A stretch of 64,000 bases of DNA, taken from an uncultured Clostridia bacterium (GTDB lineage Bacteria; Bacillota; Clostridia; Christensenellales; Aristaeellaceae). A program made the position numbers and the translations under genes. Shown here piece after piece: positions 27,166-35,523 of this stretch (position 1 is its first letter; every line of letters begins with the position of its first letter). The DNA lies in NCBI GenBank assembly GCA_934663625.1, contig CAKUKP010000002.1, positions 1 through 64,000 of the forward strand, written 5' to 3'. The notes beneath the pieces were generated by a model. It was not told the origin of the DNA, made no database searches, and worked only from the letters and a program-made list of their open reading frames with translations.

Positions 27166-28373
27166 AAGCCGCACCTTTTCAGTATTTCATCCGTAACAAG
27201 CTTTGCGGAGGCCCACGCCCATTGCAGGTTGAAGCCGCCGCAATCGCCGTCCACATCCAGCACCTCGCCCGCCGCGAACAGGTTGGGGCAGCGTCCGGAT
27301 TCCAGCGTGCCCTCGGAAAATTCCGTGATGCGCGCGCCGCCGGATGTAACCTGCGCCTGATCATAGCCCAGCGTACCGGTTACCGGCAGCGTAAAATCGG
27401 TAAGCCGCGCCTGCACCGCCATCGCCTCCGAGCGGCGCATGGAACCGGCTTCCGCGCTCAGCTGCACGCCCGCCGCCTTGACGATCGCCTGTCCCAGCCG
27501 CTTGGGTACGATGCCGGTCAGGAAATCATCCATCAATCGATCCGGCAACAATGCAGCGCGTTCCGGAATCAGATCGGGGTTTGCGTTCGGCAGGAAATTG
27601 AGATGCGCACGCAATTCTTCCCTCGCGCGAAGGTTTACATCCCGCGCCAGCTGCATCGCAGCGATGCCGGAAATCGCGCCGTCGCCGAACAGGATCTCCC
27701 CCGCTTCCGTGCGGATTGCGCCGTTTTTGCCGTGCAGCGAAATTTCGCCGTGCATCCGTATGCCCTTCAGCGCGCGCACCGCAGCGGGATCGGTTTTCAG
27801 CGCGGCGATCGCGGGATGGCGCGGCGTTATGGTATGCCCGAAGCCCTCCAGCAGCCGATAGCCGTCGGCGCACGCGCCGAGCTTCGGCGCCGCCAGCCCG
27901 CCGCACGCGATCAATACATAATCCGCGCGCACGCGCCGCCCATCCGCGCATTCGATCGAAAATCCATCCTTTCGGCGATCGACGCGCGCGGCGGCGCATT
28001 CGGTTTGCACATCGCAGCCATGCTCCGCAAGATACAACCGCAGCCCGTCCAGCACGCCCGCCGCCTGATTGCTGACGGGATATACGCGCCCTTCCGCATC
28101 CGGTGCGCAGAGCACGCCCAGCGATTCAAAAAGATCGATGGTCGCCGCGGGCGGCAGCGCGGCAAGCGCGGCGCGCACATAGCGCGCATCGCCGTGGTAA
28201 TCCCGCGGCGATGCGTTTAAATTGGTCAGATTGCAGCGGCCGTTGCCGGTGGACAGAAGCTTTCTGCCCACGCGCGGCTGCTTTTCCAGCAGCACGACCT
28301 GCGCGCCGCGGCGGACGAGCAGACATGCCGCCATCAGCCCCGCCGCGCCGCCGCCGATAATTGCCGTAATCAT
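27162..28373 (-). CDS. NAD(P)/FAD-dependent oxidoreductase (HI0933/YhiN family)
   Basis: The 403-residue flavoprotein starts ITAIIGGGAAGLMAACLLV and continues GRKLLSTGNGRCNLTN, the signature of the HI0933/YhiN family, and ends with NLFAAGEVLDVDGDCGGFNL, in which the second FAD contact is found. Family members are uncharacterised flavoproteins. It overlaps the helD stop by four bases (ATGA) and is itself coupled to the next FAD protein, so the operon makes two unrelated flavoproteins together. Confidence 0.93.
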   Translation of the reverse strand: MITAIIGGGAAGLMAACLLVRRGAQVVLLEKQPRVGRKLLSTGNGRCNLTNLNASPRDYHGDARYVRAALAALPPAATIDLFESLGVLCAPDAEGRVYPVSNQAAGVLDGLRLYLAEHGCDVQTECAAARVDRRKDGFSIECADGRRVRADYVLIACGGLAAPKLGACADGYRLLEGFGHTITPRHPAIAALKTDPAAVRALKGIRMHGEISLHGKNGAIRTEAGEILFGDGAISGIAAMQLARDVNLRAREELRAHLNFLPNANPDLIPERAALLPDRLMDDFLTGIVPKRLGQAIVKAAGVQLSAEAGSMRRSEAMAVQARLTDFTLPVTGTLGYDQAQVTSGGARITEFSEGTLESGRCPNLFAAGEVLDVDGDCGGFNLQWAWASAKLVTDEILKRCGL

Positions 28374-30511
28374 AATACGATCCCCAGTTCCTTAATCAGC
28401 TTTCCGCCCGCCAACAGCGTGACCGAGTGCAGCGCGCGGGAGCACGCGGTGTACAGCCTGCGCCGTTCATCATCGGTCAGTTCCGCCTCCGGCCAGACCA
28501 CGATCACCGCATCAAATTCCATGCCCTTCACCTGATGATAGCACGCCACCACGTTATCCGTGCTTTCATAATTCAGATCGGCTTCGCCGCCGTCCAGACG
28601 ATATACATTGGACAGCCGCGCGGACAGCGAATCCGCCTGCGCCTGCGTGCGCGTGATCACCGCGATCGATGAAAAATTCTGCTTGCGCAGGTTCGCCAGC
28701 GTTTCCTTCAGGAGCGCTTCGCTGTACAGCGCCACCTGCGGCATTTCGCCCTCGCGCCCGAAGGGATTCAGGCGATCGCCGCCCGGCAGCAGCGCATTGC
28801 ACAGCCGCGTAATCGGCAGCGTGGATCGATAGCAGCGGGTTAAATGGAATACATCCGCATCCTTCGCGCCGAAGCAATCGCCCCAGTTTTCGGGCTTGCA
28901 TTCCGGAAGTCCGGGGCACGTGCGCTGCATGGGATCGCCCAGCAGCGTAACCCGCGCGTTCGGATAATAGGCGTGCAGCAGCGCCATTTCCACATCGGTA
29001 TAATCCTGCGCTTCATCCACCAGCAGATGATATACGGTTTTATCCGGCTGCACAAAGCCGAGGCGCACCATGAAATACGCCTGCGCGGCGGCGTCCTCCC
29101 ACCAGAGCACGTTTGCTTCGCAATTTTCCTTGTAGGCGCAGCGCAGCGCCCACGGCGCTTCCCGCAGCGCATCCTTCAGGATCGTCGCGCCGGTCACGGC
29201 GGTTAGATTCTTCAACTGACTGCGCACGGGCTGCAGGCGCTGGGAAACCGCCATCTTGCACATGAAGGCAAGCTCGCGCCCGCGATATCTATCGGCATAC
29301 GCCGCTTCATACTGCTTATACAGCTTTTCTTCCCAGCTGGCGAGGCGCGTGTTCAGCGTGCCCTTCATGCGTTCGATGCGCTGGGCGGGCGTGAGCAGCG
29401 AAAACTCATTTTTGTACATCTTGCGCAGCTCATCGCGATGGATCAGCACCTGATCATCCAACCGCACATTGCCGAAATCGGGCCCCAGCGCGGCGAAGCT
29501 TTCCGCCGTATCGCGCACGCGGTGCAGGAATTTCGGGCCGCTCTTGTACGCGACGGATTTCATGCGCAATTCCATATTTTCGGGCAGCGTGTTTTCCAGC
29601 TGGCGCACCAGCGGCTCCGCCTTGCGCCCCAGAACGCCCTCCACGATTTCGCGCATCGTGCGGGCGCGGATATTTTCCTCGCCCAGCTCCGGCAATACAT
29701 CGGATACGTATTCCGAAAACGCGGTGCTGGGAGATACGATCTGAATGCGGCTGGCATCCAGCACATCGCGGCGGCGGTACATCAGATACGCCGCGCGGTG
29801 CATCGCCACGCTGGTTTTGCCGCTGCCCGCGCCGCCGACCACGCACACCACGGGCGCATCATCGCAGCGAATCGCGGCGTTCTGCTCCGCCTGAATCGTG
29901 GAAACGATCTGGCGCATGTGGCGGCTGGTCGCGCCGGACAGAATATCCAGCAGCAATTTATCATCGATGGACACCTGCGTATCCACGTAATATTTCAATT
30001 GACCCTTTTCCATGCAATACTGGCGCTTGAGCGTCATTTTGCCGATGATCCTGCCGCTCGGACTATCGTAGGAAACATCGCCCGGCATGGAATCATAATA
30101 CAGGCTGCACACCGGCGCGCGCCAGTCGTGCACCAGTAAATGTCCCTTTTCATCCTCCAGACTGTACAGGCCGATAACGATCTTTTCGATTTCATCCGCG
30201 CCCGCTTCGATGAAATCCACGCGGGCGAAGAAGGGGTTCATCAGCATCCGGCGGTAGCGCTGCGCCATTTCCAGCGTGAATTCCCGCCGCGCGGCGAAGC
30301 GATCGATTTCCACGGAAAGCTGTTCCAGATCCTGCACCGATAACTGTGTGGGGCGAACGCGCAGCTCCTCCCACGCATCGGCAATGATCGCGCGTATCGA
30401 TTCCGAATGGCTGTCTGAAATCAGATCGGCCTGCTTAATAATCGCCAGCATCATTTCCTGAACCTTCGCGGTGTATGCCTGCTCCTGCCGGAATTCCTGA
30501 TCCTGCTGCAT
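28370..30511 (-). CDS. helD: HelD-like superfamily 1 ATPase (UvrD/Rep fold)
   Basis: The 713-residue protein has a coiled N terminus (EQAYTAKVQEMMLAIIKQ) like HelD, which inserts into RNA polymerase channels to free stalled enzyme. The helicase core shows Walker A VVGGAGSGKTSVAMHRAAYL, Walker B LLVDEAQDYTDVE, motif III LLGDPMQRT, and the C-terminal motif DAVIVVWPEAELTDDERRRL then YTACSRALH. UvrD and HelD are hard to separate by motifs alone, but the length, the DWRAPVCSLYYD segment and the long N-terminal part fit HelD. It is the first gene of a four-gene coupled operon. Confidence 0.85.
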   Translation of the reverse strand: MQQDQEFRQEQAYTAKVQEMMLAIIKQADLISDSHSESIRAIIADAWEELRVRPTQLSVQDLEQLSVEIDRFAARREFTLEMAQRYRRMLMNPFFARVDFIEAGADEIEKIVIGLYSLEDEKGHLLVHDWRAPVCSLYYDSMPGDVSYDSPSGRIIGKMTLKRQYCMEKGQLKYYVDTQVSIDDKLLLDILSGATSRHMRQIVSTIQAEQNAAIRCDDAPVVCVVGGAGSGKTSVAMHRAAYLMYRRRDVLDASRIQIVSPSTAFSEYVSDVLPELGEENIRARTMREIVEGVLGRKAEPLVRQLENTLPENMELRMKSVAYKSGPKFLHRVRDTAESFAALGPDFGNVRLDDQVLIHRDELRKMYKNEFSLLTPAQRIERMKGTLNTRLASWEEKLYKQYEAAYADRYRGRELAFMCKMAVSQRLQPVRSQLKNLTAVTGATILKDALREAPWALRCAYKENCEANVLWWEDAAAQAYFMVRLGFVQPDKTVYHLLVDEAQDYTDVEMALLHAYYPNARVTLLGDPMQRTCPGLPECKPENWGDCFGAKDADVFHLTRCYRSTLPITRLCNALLPGGDRLNPFGREGEMPQVALYSEALLKETLANLRKQNFSSIAVITRTQAQADSLSARLSNVYRLDGGEADLNYESTDNVVACYHQVKGMEFDAVIVVWPEAELTDDERRRLYTACSRALHSVTLLAGGKLIKELGIVL

Positions 30512-30538
30512 ATTCTTCCCCCTTTAACCGGATACTAC

Positions 30539-30580
30539 TTGCGGTCTGCCCACAAAATACGTTATAATGAATTTATTATA
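30539..30580. promoter_or_regulatory. Divergent promoters between helD and the yitT-like gene
   Basis: Plus strand: TTGCGG (30539-30544), 18 bases, TATAAT (30563-30568), toward the yitT-like gene. Minus strand: an extended -10, TGCTATAAT (30575-30583), toward helD, without a good -35 box. The two -10 boxes are seven bases apart, so the polymerases would exclude each other. Confidence 0.6.
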
Positions 30581-30691
30581 GCATGAGCAGCGCCAAAAGA
30601 AAATAGTCAATCCGGAACTTATGCCCGATGCGCTTCGTCCTATTTACAGATATTTCCACGGGAAGCGCGAAATCGAAAGGAAGGGATACGC

Positions 30692-31552
30692 ATGCATCTG
30701 GAACCCAGGCGCGACGCGGTGCGCCTTTTGAAAACCGCAGTCGCGGCGGCGATATTCGCGTTCAACATCAAAACCTTCGTGCGCGGCGCGGGGCTGTTCC
30801 CCGGCGGCTTTTCGGGGCTGACGATCCTGATTCAATCGATCTTTGAAAAGTATCTGCACATTGCGGTTCCGTATACGCTGATCAACGTGATATTGAACAT
30901 CGCGCCCACTGTAATCGGCATTCGCTTCGTCGGCAAAAAGTTTACGATTCTGACATGCGTAAACGTGGTGCTCGCCAGCGTGCTGGTGGACGTGATTCCG
31001 GGCGTATATTTAACGGACAACGTGCTGCTGCTCACCATCTTCGGCGGCATCATCAACGGCTTTGCCATGAGCCTGTGCTTCAGCGCGGATGCAACCAGCG
31101 GCGGAACGGACATCTTTTCCATTTATATGTCCGAGCACAGCAATATCGATGCGTTTAATTTCTTTCTGGCGGCGAATACGGCGATGCTGTGCGTCGCGGG
31201 CGTGCTGTTCGGCTGGGAACGATCGCTGTATTCGATCATCTATCAGTTTACCAGCACGCAGGTGATCCACGCGCTGTTTACGCGCTATCAGAAGCAGACG
31301 CTGTTTATCGTAACCGAAAAGCCGGAGGCTGTATACAACGTAATCCGCGAAACCACGCACCACGGCGCGACGCTGTTCAAGGGCGAAGGGCTGTATCAGC
31401 AGGAGGAGCGCAGTATGGTATACAGCGTGGTTTCCCGCGAACAGGCATCGGAAGTCACCCGCCGCGTGCGCGAAACGGATGAACATGCGTTTATCAATTC
31501 CATCCGCACGCAATCCATCACCGGCCGGTTTTACCAGCGCCCGAACGATTAA
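30692..31552 (+). CDS. YitT family membrane protein (DUF161 and DUF2179)
   Basis: The 286-residue protein has five or so hydrophobic segments in residues 10-175 (for example LLTIFGGIINGFAMSLCF and ATSGGTDIFSIYMS) and a C-terminal cytosolic DUF2179 domain (QTLFIVTEKPEAVYNVIRET ... RETDEHAFINS). The GLFPGGFSGL and SGGTDI motifs are typical of YitT. The function is not established; these are thought to be transporters or sensors with a ligand-binding tail. The ATG at 30692 follows GAAAGGAAGGG. Confidence 0.92.
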   Translation: MHLEPRRDAVRLLKTAVAAAIFAFNIKTFVRGAGLFPGGFSGLTILIQSIFEKYLHIAVPYTLINVILNIAPTVIGIRFVGKKFTILTCVNVVLASVLVDVIPGVYLTDNVLLLTIFGGIINGFAMSLCFSADATSGGTDIFSIYMSEHSNIDAFNFFLAANTAMLCVAGVLFGWERSLYSIIYQFTSTQVIHALFTRYQKQTLFIVTEKPEAVYNVIRETTHHGATLFKGEGLYQQEERSMVYSVVSREQASEVTRRVRETDEHAFINSIRTQSITGRFYQRPND

Positions 31553-31640
31553 TAAAGGAATTTCGGCGCATGCGTCGAATATCTTTATTATATATTGATC
31601 CCGGAATCCCATAACACATAATATACAGGAGGTACTTTAC

Positions 31641-33560
31641 ATGTACGCAGCATCTTCATCCCTGTTGGCGGTGATCCTTTCCGTGATTATCGCCCTGTCC
31701 GGCGCGGGCGCGGTTTCGCCGATTCCGGAAACCGCCACGCAGACCACCATCCGCGATATTACCGTAACCCTCAATGATGAAACCTACCACATCGAGGCGC
31801 AGCCGTACTTCACCCAAGCGATCGGCACCGAACTGGCGGCGGGAACCTTCGGCGTGCAGCTGGGCAATGAAGCGCTTCTGCCGATGCAGGCGGCGATCGA
31901 TCCGAACGGCATTCGCCTGTCCGTGGGCGACAGCGGCAAGGTGTACACGCTGACGAATGAAACGCTTGCCGAATCGATGGATATCGATCCGGAAGACCTG
32001 CAGGTTATCGAAGATATGATTTCTTCCATCGGAGAGCTGGCAAGCTACGATACGGCGGAAGCCCTTCAAACGAATCGTGCCGCCTATGCGGCGCTCAAGC
32101 AGGTGCTGCCCGCCGGCGAATCCACCGGAAGCGTGCAGCTGAGCGGCGAAGTGGTCGATCTGGAAACCTATTCCGGAACGCTGGATGGTCAGACCCTCGC
32201 TGCGATGCTAGACGCGCTGATGAACGGCGAAAACCAGCCGCTGGCGAATTACATGAAGCAGCTTCTTGCGGTTGGCAATCGCGTCAGCAATACCGAATAT
32301 GCCAGCTGGAGCGAAGCGCTGGAAGCGGAAGGCATGGACGAGGATCTTTCCTACATCACGCTGACCTACGAAACGGCGGAAAGCGGCGATGATACCTACG
32401 ATTGCATCACCCTGCATACGGACGGCGATGATGAAGCGCAGGCAATCGAGGCCGCCCTCGAATACACGCTGGAGAGCGGCGATTACCATTGCTCCATCGA
32501 AATGCTGACAGGCGATGACGAAGATCAGTTCTCTCTGTCCGGCACGGTGGACATCGAAAACGCGCTCACCGATGCGCCCTCCACAGAATTCGATTTCACC
32601 TACGGCATAAACAGCAGCTGGGGATACACCGATACGGATAGCCCCGAGGATTCCTACGGCTACAGCAACAATAAGGAAATGACGCTGTTCGGCAATGCAC
32701 GCACCGAAAACGGTTTGGACAGCCTGAACGCCGATCTGACGGTGGAAACCTCAATGGAACGCCTCTCCGGCGCGGATCTGGAAACCATTGATTATTCCTA
32801 CGATGAATATGCAAACTTCAATCTGATCGTCAGCGAAGCCGCTGCCGAAAACGAAGGCATTGATACCACCGTTGCGCTGGCAGTGGATATGGACGGCGAT
32901 ACACTGGGTCTGTCCTTCATCGCCAATCGGGTAGATATCCTCTTCGATGCGGACGCGCTGTTTGCGGGCGGCGAAGAAGTGATTCTGACGAACGATGAAA
33001 ACGATACCGGTTCCGCGCAGATGGAAGCCGATTTCATGGCGCTCGCCAACGATGCAAGCACGCTGATGACGCAGGATACCGGCCTTGCCGATCTGATCAG
33101 CGCCTTGACCGGTTCCATGTATTCGGATGACGATGATTACGATGATTCCGATTGGGGCGAGGGCTATGAATATCTGACCGCAGACGAGGTTCTGGCGCGC
33201 TTCGCTGGCACGAAGTATACGATCGATGCGCCCGAAGGCTACGAGGTGGACGAGGATTCCACCTACATCACCACCGATAACAGCAACGCCGCAATCGGCT
33301 ATCAGTCGGCAGACGGAAGCGATTACATTACGCTCTATCTGTACTACAGTCCGGACGATACGAACGAATATGCGGTGCTGAACGATGATGGCACCAGCGC
33401 GCTGATCGATAACACGGTCGTCACGCTGAAGGGCTGGGAGGATGGCACCTATTACGGCGCAGACCTGCACAAGGATGATGTAGATATCACCCTGTACTTC
33501 AACTCCATGACGCTGGAGGAGGTACAATCCCTGCTTTCCACCCTGCACGCAGCTGAATAA
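31641..33560 (+). CDS. Large acidic secreted protein of unknown function
   Basis: The 639-residue protein starts after AGGAGG with a signal peptide (SSLLAVILSVIIALSGAGAV). The mature part is very acidic, rich in Asp, Glu, Thr and Ser, with strand-like segments (DITVTLNDETYHIEAQPYF, FDFTYGINSSWGYTDTD) and a run of Asp at about residues 495-504 (DDDDYDDSDWGEGYEY). I do not recognise a domain in the first 500 residues. The last 120 residues (EVLARFAGTKYTIDAPEGYE onwards) form a compact domain that may be separate. It is probably surface-exposed, and acidic patches could bind Ca2+. Transcribed alone and closed by a strong hairpin. Confidence 0.75.
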   Translation: MYAASSSLLAVILSVIIALSGAGAVSPIPETATQTTIRDITVTLNDETYHIEAQPYFTQAIGTELAAGTFGVQLGNEALLPMQAAIDPNGIRLSVGDSGKVYTLTNETLAESMDIDPEDLQVIEDMISSIGELASYDTAEALQTNRAAYAALKQVLPAGESTGSVQLSGEVVDLETYSGTLDGQTLAAMLDALMNGENQPLANYMKQLLAVGNRVSNTEYASWSEALEAEGMDEDLSYITLTYETAESGDDTYDCITLHTDGDDEAQAIEAALEYTLESGDYHCSIEMLTGDDEDQFSLSGTVDIENALTDAPSTEFDFTYGINSSWGYTDTDSPEDSYGYSNNKEMTLFGNARTENGLDSLNADLTVETSMERLSGADLETIDYSYDEYANFNLIVSEAAAENEGIDTTVALAVDMDGDTLGLSFIANRVDILFDADALFAGGEEVILTNDENDTGSAQMEADFMALANDASTLMTQDTGLADLISALTGSMYSDDDDYDDSDWGEGYEYLTADEVLARFAGTKYTIDAPEGYEVDEDSTYITTDNSNAAIGYQSADGSDYITLYLYYSPDDTNEYAVLNDDGTSALIDNTVVTLKGWEDGTYYGADLHKDDVDITLYFNSMTLEEVQSLLSTLHAAE

Positions 33561-33573
33561 TCCAAAATACCGC

Positions 33574-33610
33574 AATGGGGCTGTGAAGGACGATCCTTCA
33601 CAGCCCCATT
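33574..33610 (+). terminator. Terminator hairpin of the acidic secreted protein gene
   Basis: A perfect 17-pair stem (33574-33590 with 33594-33610) and a three-base loop, 13 bases after the stop codon; T-poor downstream, so it may act mainly as a 3' barrier. Confidence 0.65.
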
Positions 33611-33655
33611 ATGTTGACAAAGCTACCGGCTTTACTTCACTTTGCAAAATACAGA

Positions 33656-34456
33656 ACGTAGCCCCTGCCTTCCTCCGAGGATACGCGGCGGTGCGATCGG
33701 TCGTAACCTTGCCTTCCTCCAATGATACGCGGCGGTGCGATTGGTCGTAGCCCCTGCCTTCCTCTGACGAGGAAGGTGGCAAAACCGCAGGTTTTGACGG
33801 AAGGAGAGATAACGTACCGATCGTTTTGCGCAGGTTTTCCGGTTCTGCGTCAGGAGTTCTCTCCCTCAGTCTGCACGCAAGCGTGCATCCAGCTCCCCCA
33901 TCAGGTGGAGCCAAGAACGGTCTAACCCCTGTCTTCCTCTGATGATGTGCGGCAGCGCAGTCTGTCGTAGCCCCTGCCTTCCTCTGACGAGGAAGGTGTC
34001 AGCCGTAGGCTGACGGAAGGCGAGATAACGTACCTGCCGATTTGCGCAGGTTTTCAGGTTTTGTGTCAGGGCTTCTCTCCCTCAGTCAGCGGCAAATGCC
34101 GCTGACAGCTCCCCCATCAGGTGGAGCCAAGAACGGCCTAACCCCTGTCTTCCTCTGATGATGCGCGGCAGCGCGATCGGTCGTAACCTTGCCTTCCTCT
34201 GACGAGGAAGGTGGCAAAACCGCAGGTTTTGACGGAAGGCGAGATAACGTACCTGCCGATTTGCGCAGATTTTCCGGTTCTGCGTCAGGAGTTCTCTCCC
34301 TCAGTCTGCACGCAAGCGTGCATCCAGCTCCCTTCAGCAGTCGCGTGCTGCTTGCAGCCCGCGACCAGCCCGCGCGAAACCTTCGGTTTTCAGTGCGGCG
34401 CTGCCGGAACTTTGCTTTACAAAGTCTCCGGTGCGTACCATCAGGTGGAGCCAAGG
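33656..34456 (+). repeat. Tandem array of the composite hairpin repeat (three units plus fragments)
   Basis: GCCTTCCTCT recurs at 33756, 33976 and 34191, giving unit lengths of about 220 and 215; two shorter fragments precede (33664 and 33711). Each unit has GCCTTCCTCTGACGAGGAAGG, a variable hairpin (33777-33797, 33997-34013, 34212-34232), GGAAGGxGAGATAACGTACC, CTCTCCCTCAGTC, a second variable hairpin (33870-33888, 34085-34106, 34305-34323), AGCTCCC and CATCAGGTGGAGCCAAG. The third unit carries the extra hairpin module (34330-34437) also found in copy 2 near nifJ. No gene is present. Confidence 0.85.
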
Positions 34457-34527
34457 AAACGGCCTAGCTCCTGCGTTCTTCTCGGGTGGAGCCAGGAGAA
34501 CGGCACAGCCCACATTTTTCCTTCGAT

Positions 34528-35280
34528 TCAATTGATCATCCGCGGCAGGTGCGCCTCCACCGCGCCGATGCGATCCGCCATCAGAATGCAGAAATCGTGC
34601 GTAGCTTCCGCGCGCGGCGTTTCCTCCAGCGCGAGGAAATCCTTTACCGGCGCGATCAGCTTTTCCACCGCATCGCAAAGCTCCGCCGATTGCATTTCAT
34701 TGCGCCGCTCGCGCAGACGGCGGGTGATCAGGTCGCAGGCGCGCGCCAGATCGGCGTCGCCCGCGCGGCGCGCTTCATCGTTGAGCGCATCGCAGGATTC
34801 ATTCAAATCGCAGCGCACGCGATGATGCACGTGCGGCGTATCGCACGCCACGCCCTCCTCATTCAGCTGATCCACGATTTCGCGCACGTATTCGGGGCGG
34901 CTCTTGATCACGGCGCGGTACTTGTTCTGGTAGCGCAGCATCAGGCTGTGATCGCCGCCGGACAGCTTTTGCAGGCAGGAACGCACGCTCTGTCCCGCCG
35001 CGCGCGCGATCAGTACCTGCCGAATCAGCCAGTCCACCTGATCCTGCGTGAACGGTACGAACCGCGCGGTATGGGTGGTATCGCCGCGGTCGCGCACCTG
35101 CGCATAGTAATAATTGCGTATGCTGTTGGGGCGGCGGCCGGTTTCCCGCGCGATCTGTTCAAATACGCCCTTCAGCGGAAGCCCCTGCTGCTGCGCCGCG
35201 TCCGCGGTTTCCCACAGCAGCCTGTTTTCCGTTTCGCTCCATCCGGCACGGCGGCCGGTCTTCATGACAGCCTGTTCCAT
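34528..35280 (-). CDS. Myb/SANT-like DNA-binding protein (RsfA-like type)
   Basis: The 250-residue protein starts at 35280, eight bases after GGAGG. Residues 5-60 look like a Myb/SANT module: RRAGWSETENRLLWETADAA then IARETGRRPNSIRNYYYAQV, with conserved Trp and the second-helix RxxxSIRNYYY. A second similar segment (FTQDQVDWLIRQVLIARAAG then NKYRAVIKSRPEY) follows, so there may be two DNA-binding repeats. The rest is helical. RsfA, which tunes forespore gene expression, has this kind of module, but the match is by pattern only. It has a weak, unassigned promoter region upstream and the repeat array downstream. Confidence 0.55.
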   Translation of the reverse strand: MEQAVMKTGRRAGWSETENRLLWETADAAQQQGLPLKGVFEQIARETGRRPNSIRNYYYAQVRDRGDTTHTARFVPFTQDQVDWLIRQVLIARAAGQSVRSCLQKLSGGDHSLMLRYQNKYRAVIKSRPEYVREIVDQLNEEGVACDTPHVHHRVRCDLNESCDALNDEARRAGDADLARACDLITRRLRERRNEMQSAELCDAVEKLIAPVKDFLALEETPRAEATHDFCILMADRIGAVEAHLPRMIN

Positions 35281-35462
35281 TTTCGCATCCTCCAAACCCG
35301 ATGGCGTTGATCCTGAACCATCCGCCATTGCCTTGATAGTAAAGATTATGCACTTCGTGTGCGATAAATATACATTGCGCGATCATCTTCAAAAGTTTTT
35401 CATAAGTTCCGCGGAATATGTCGAGCGCAATAGAGAATGCGATCGAACCGGATAGATTTCAA

Positions 35463-35502
35463 TAAAAAATCCGGCACCGATTATAAACAAAATCGATGCC
35501 AG
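35463..35502 (-). terminator. Terminator of the first cysteine-rich protein gene
   Basis: On the minus strand a twelve-pair stem with two or three G-U pairs (35491-35502 with 35471-35482) is followed by ATTTTTTATT, 21 bases after the stop codon. Confidence 0.8.
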
Positions 35503-35523
35503 ACCATTATGGTTCGCGGTAAA

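Noticed and set aside
33656..34456. CRISPR-like array
   Set aside because: Units are 215-220 bases, the variable parts are hairpins rather than unique spacers of fixed length, and no cas genes are present.
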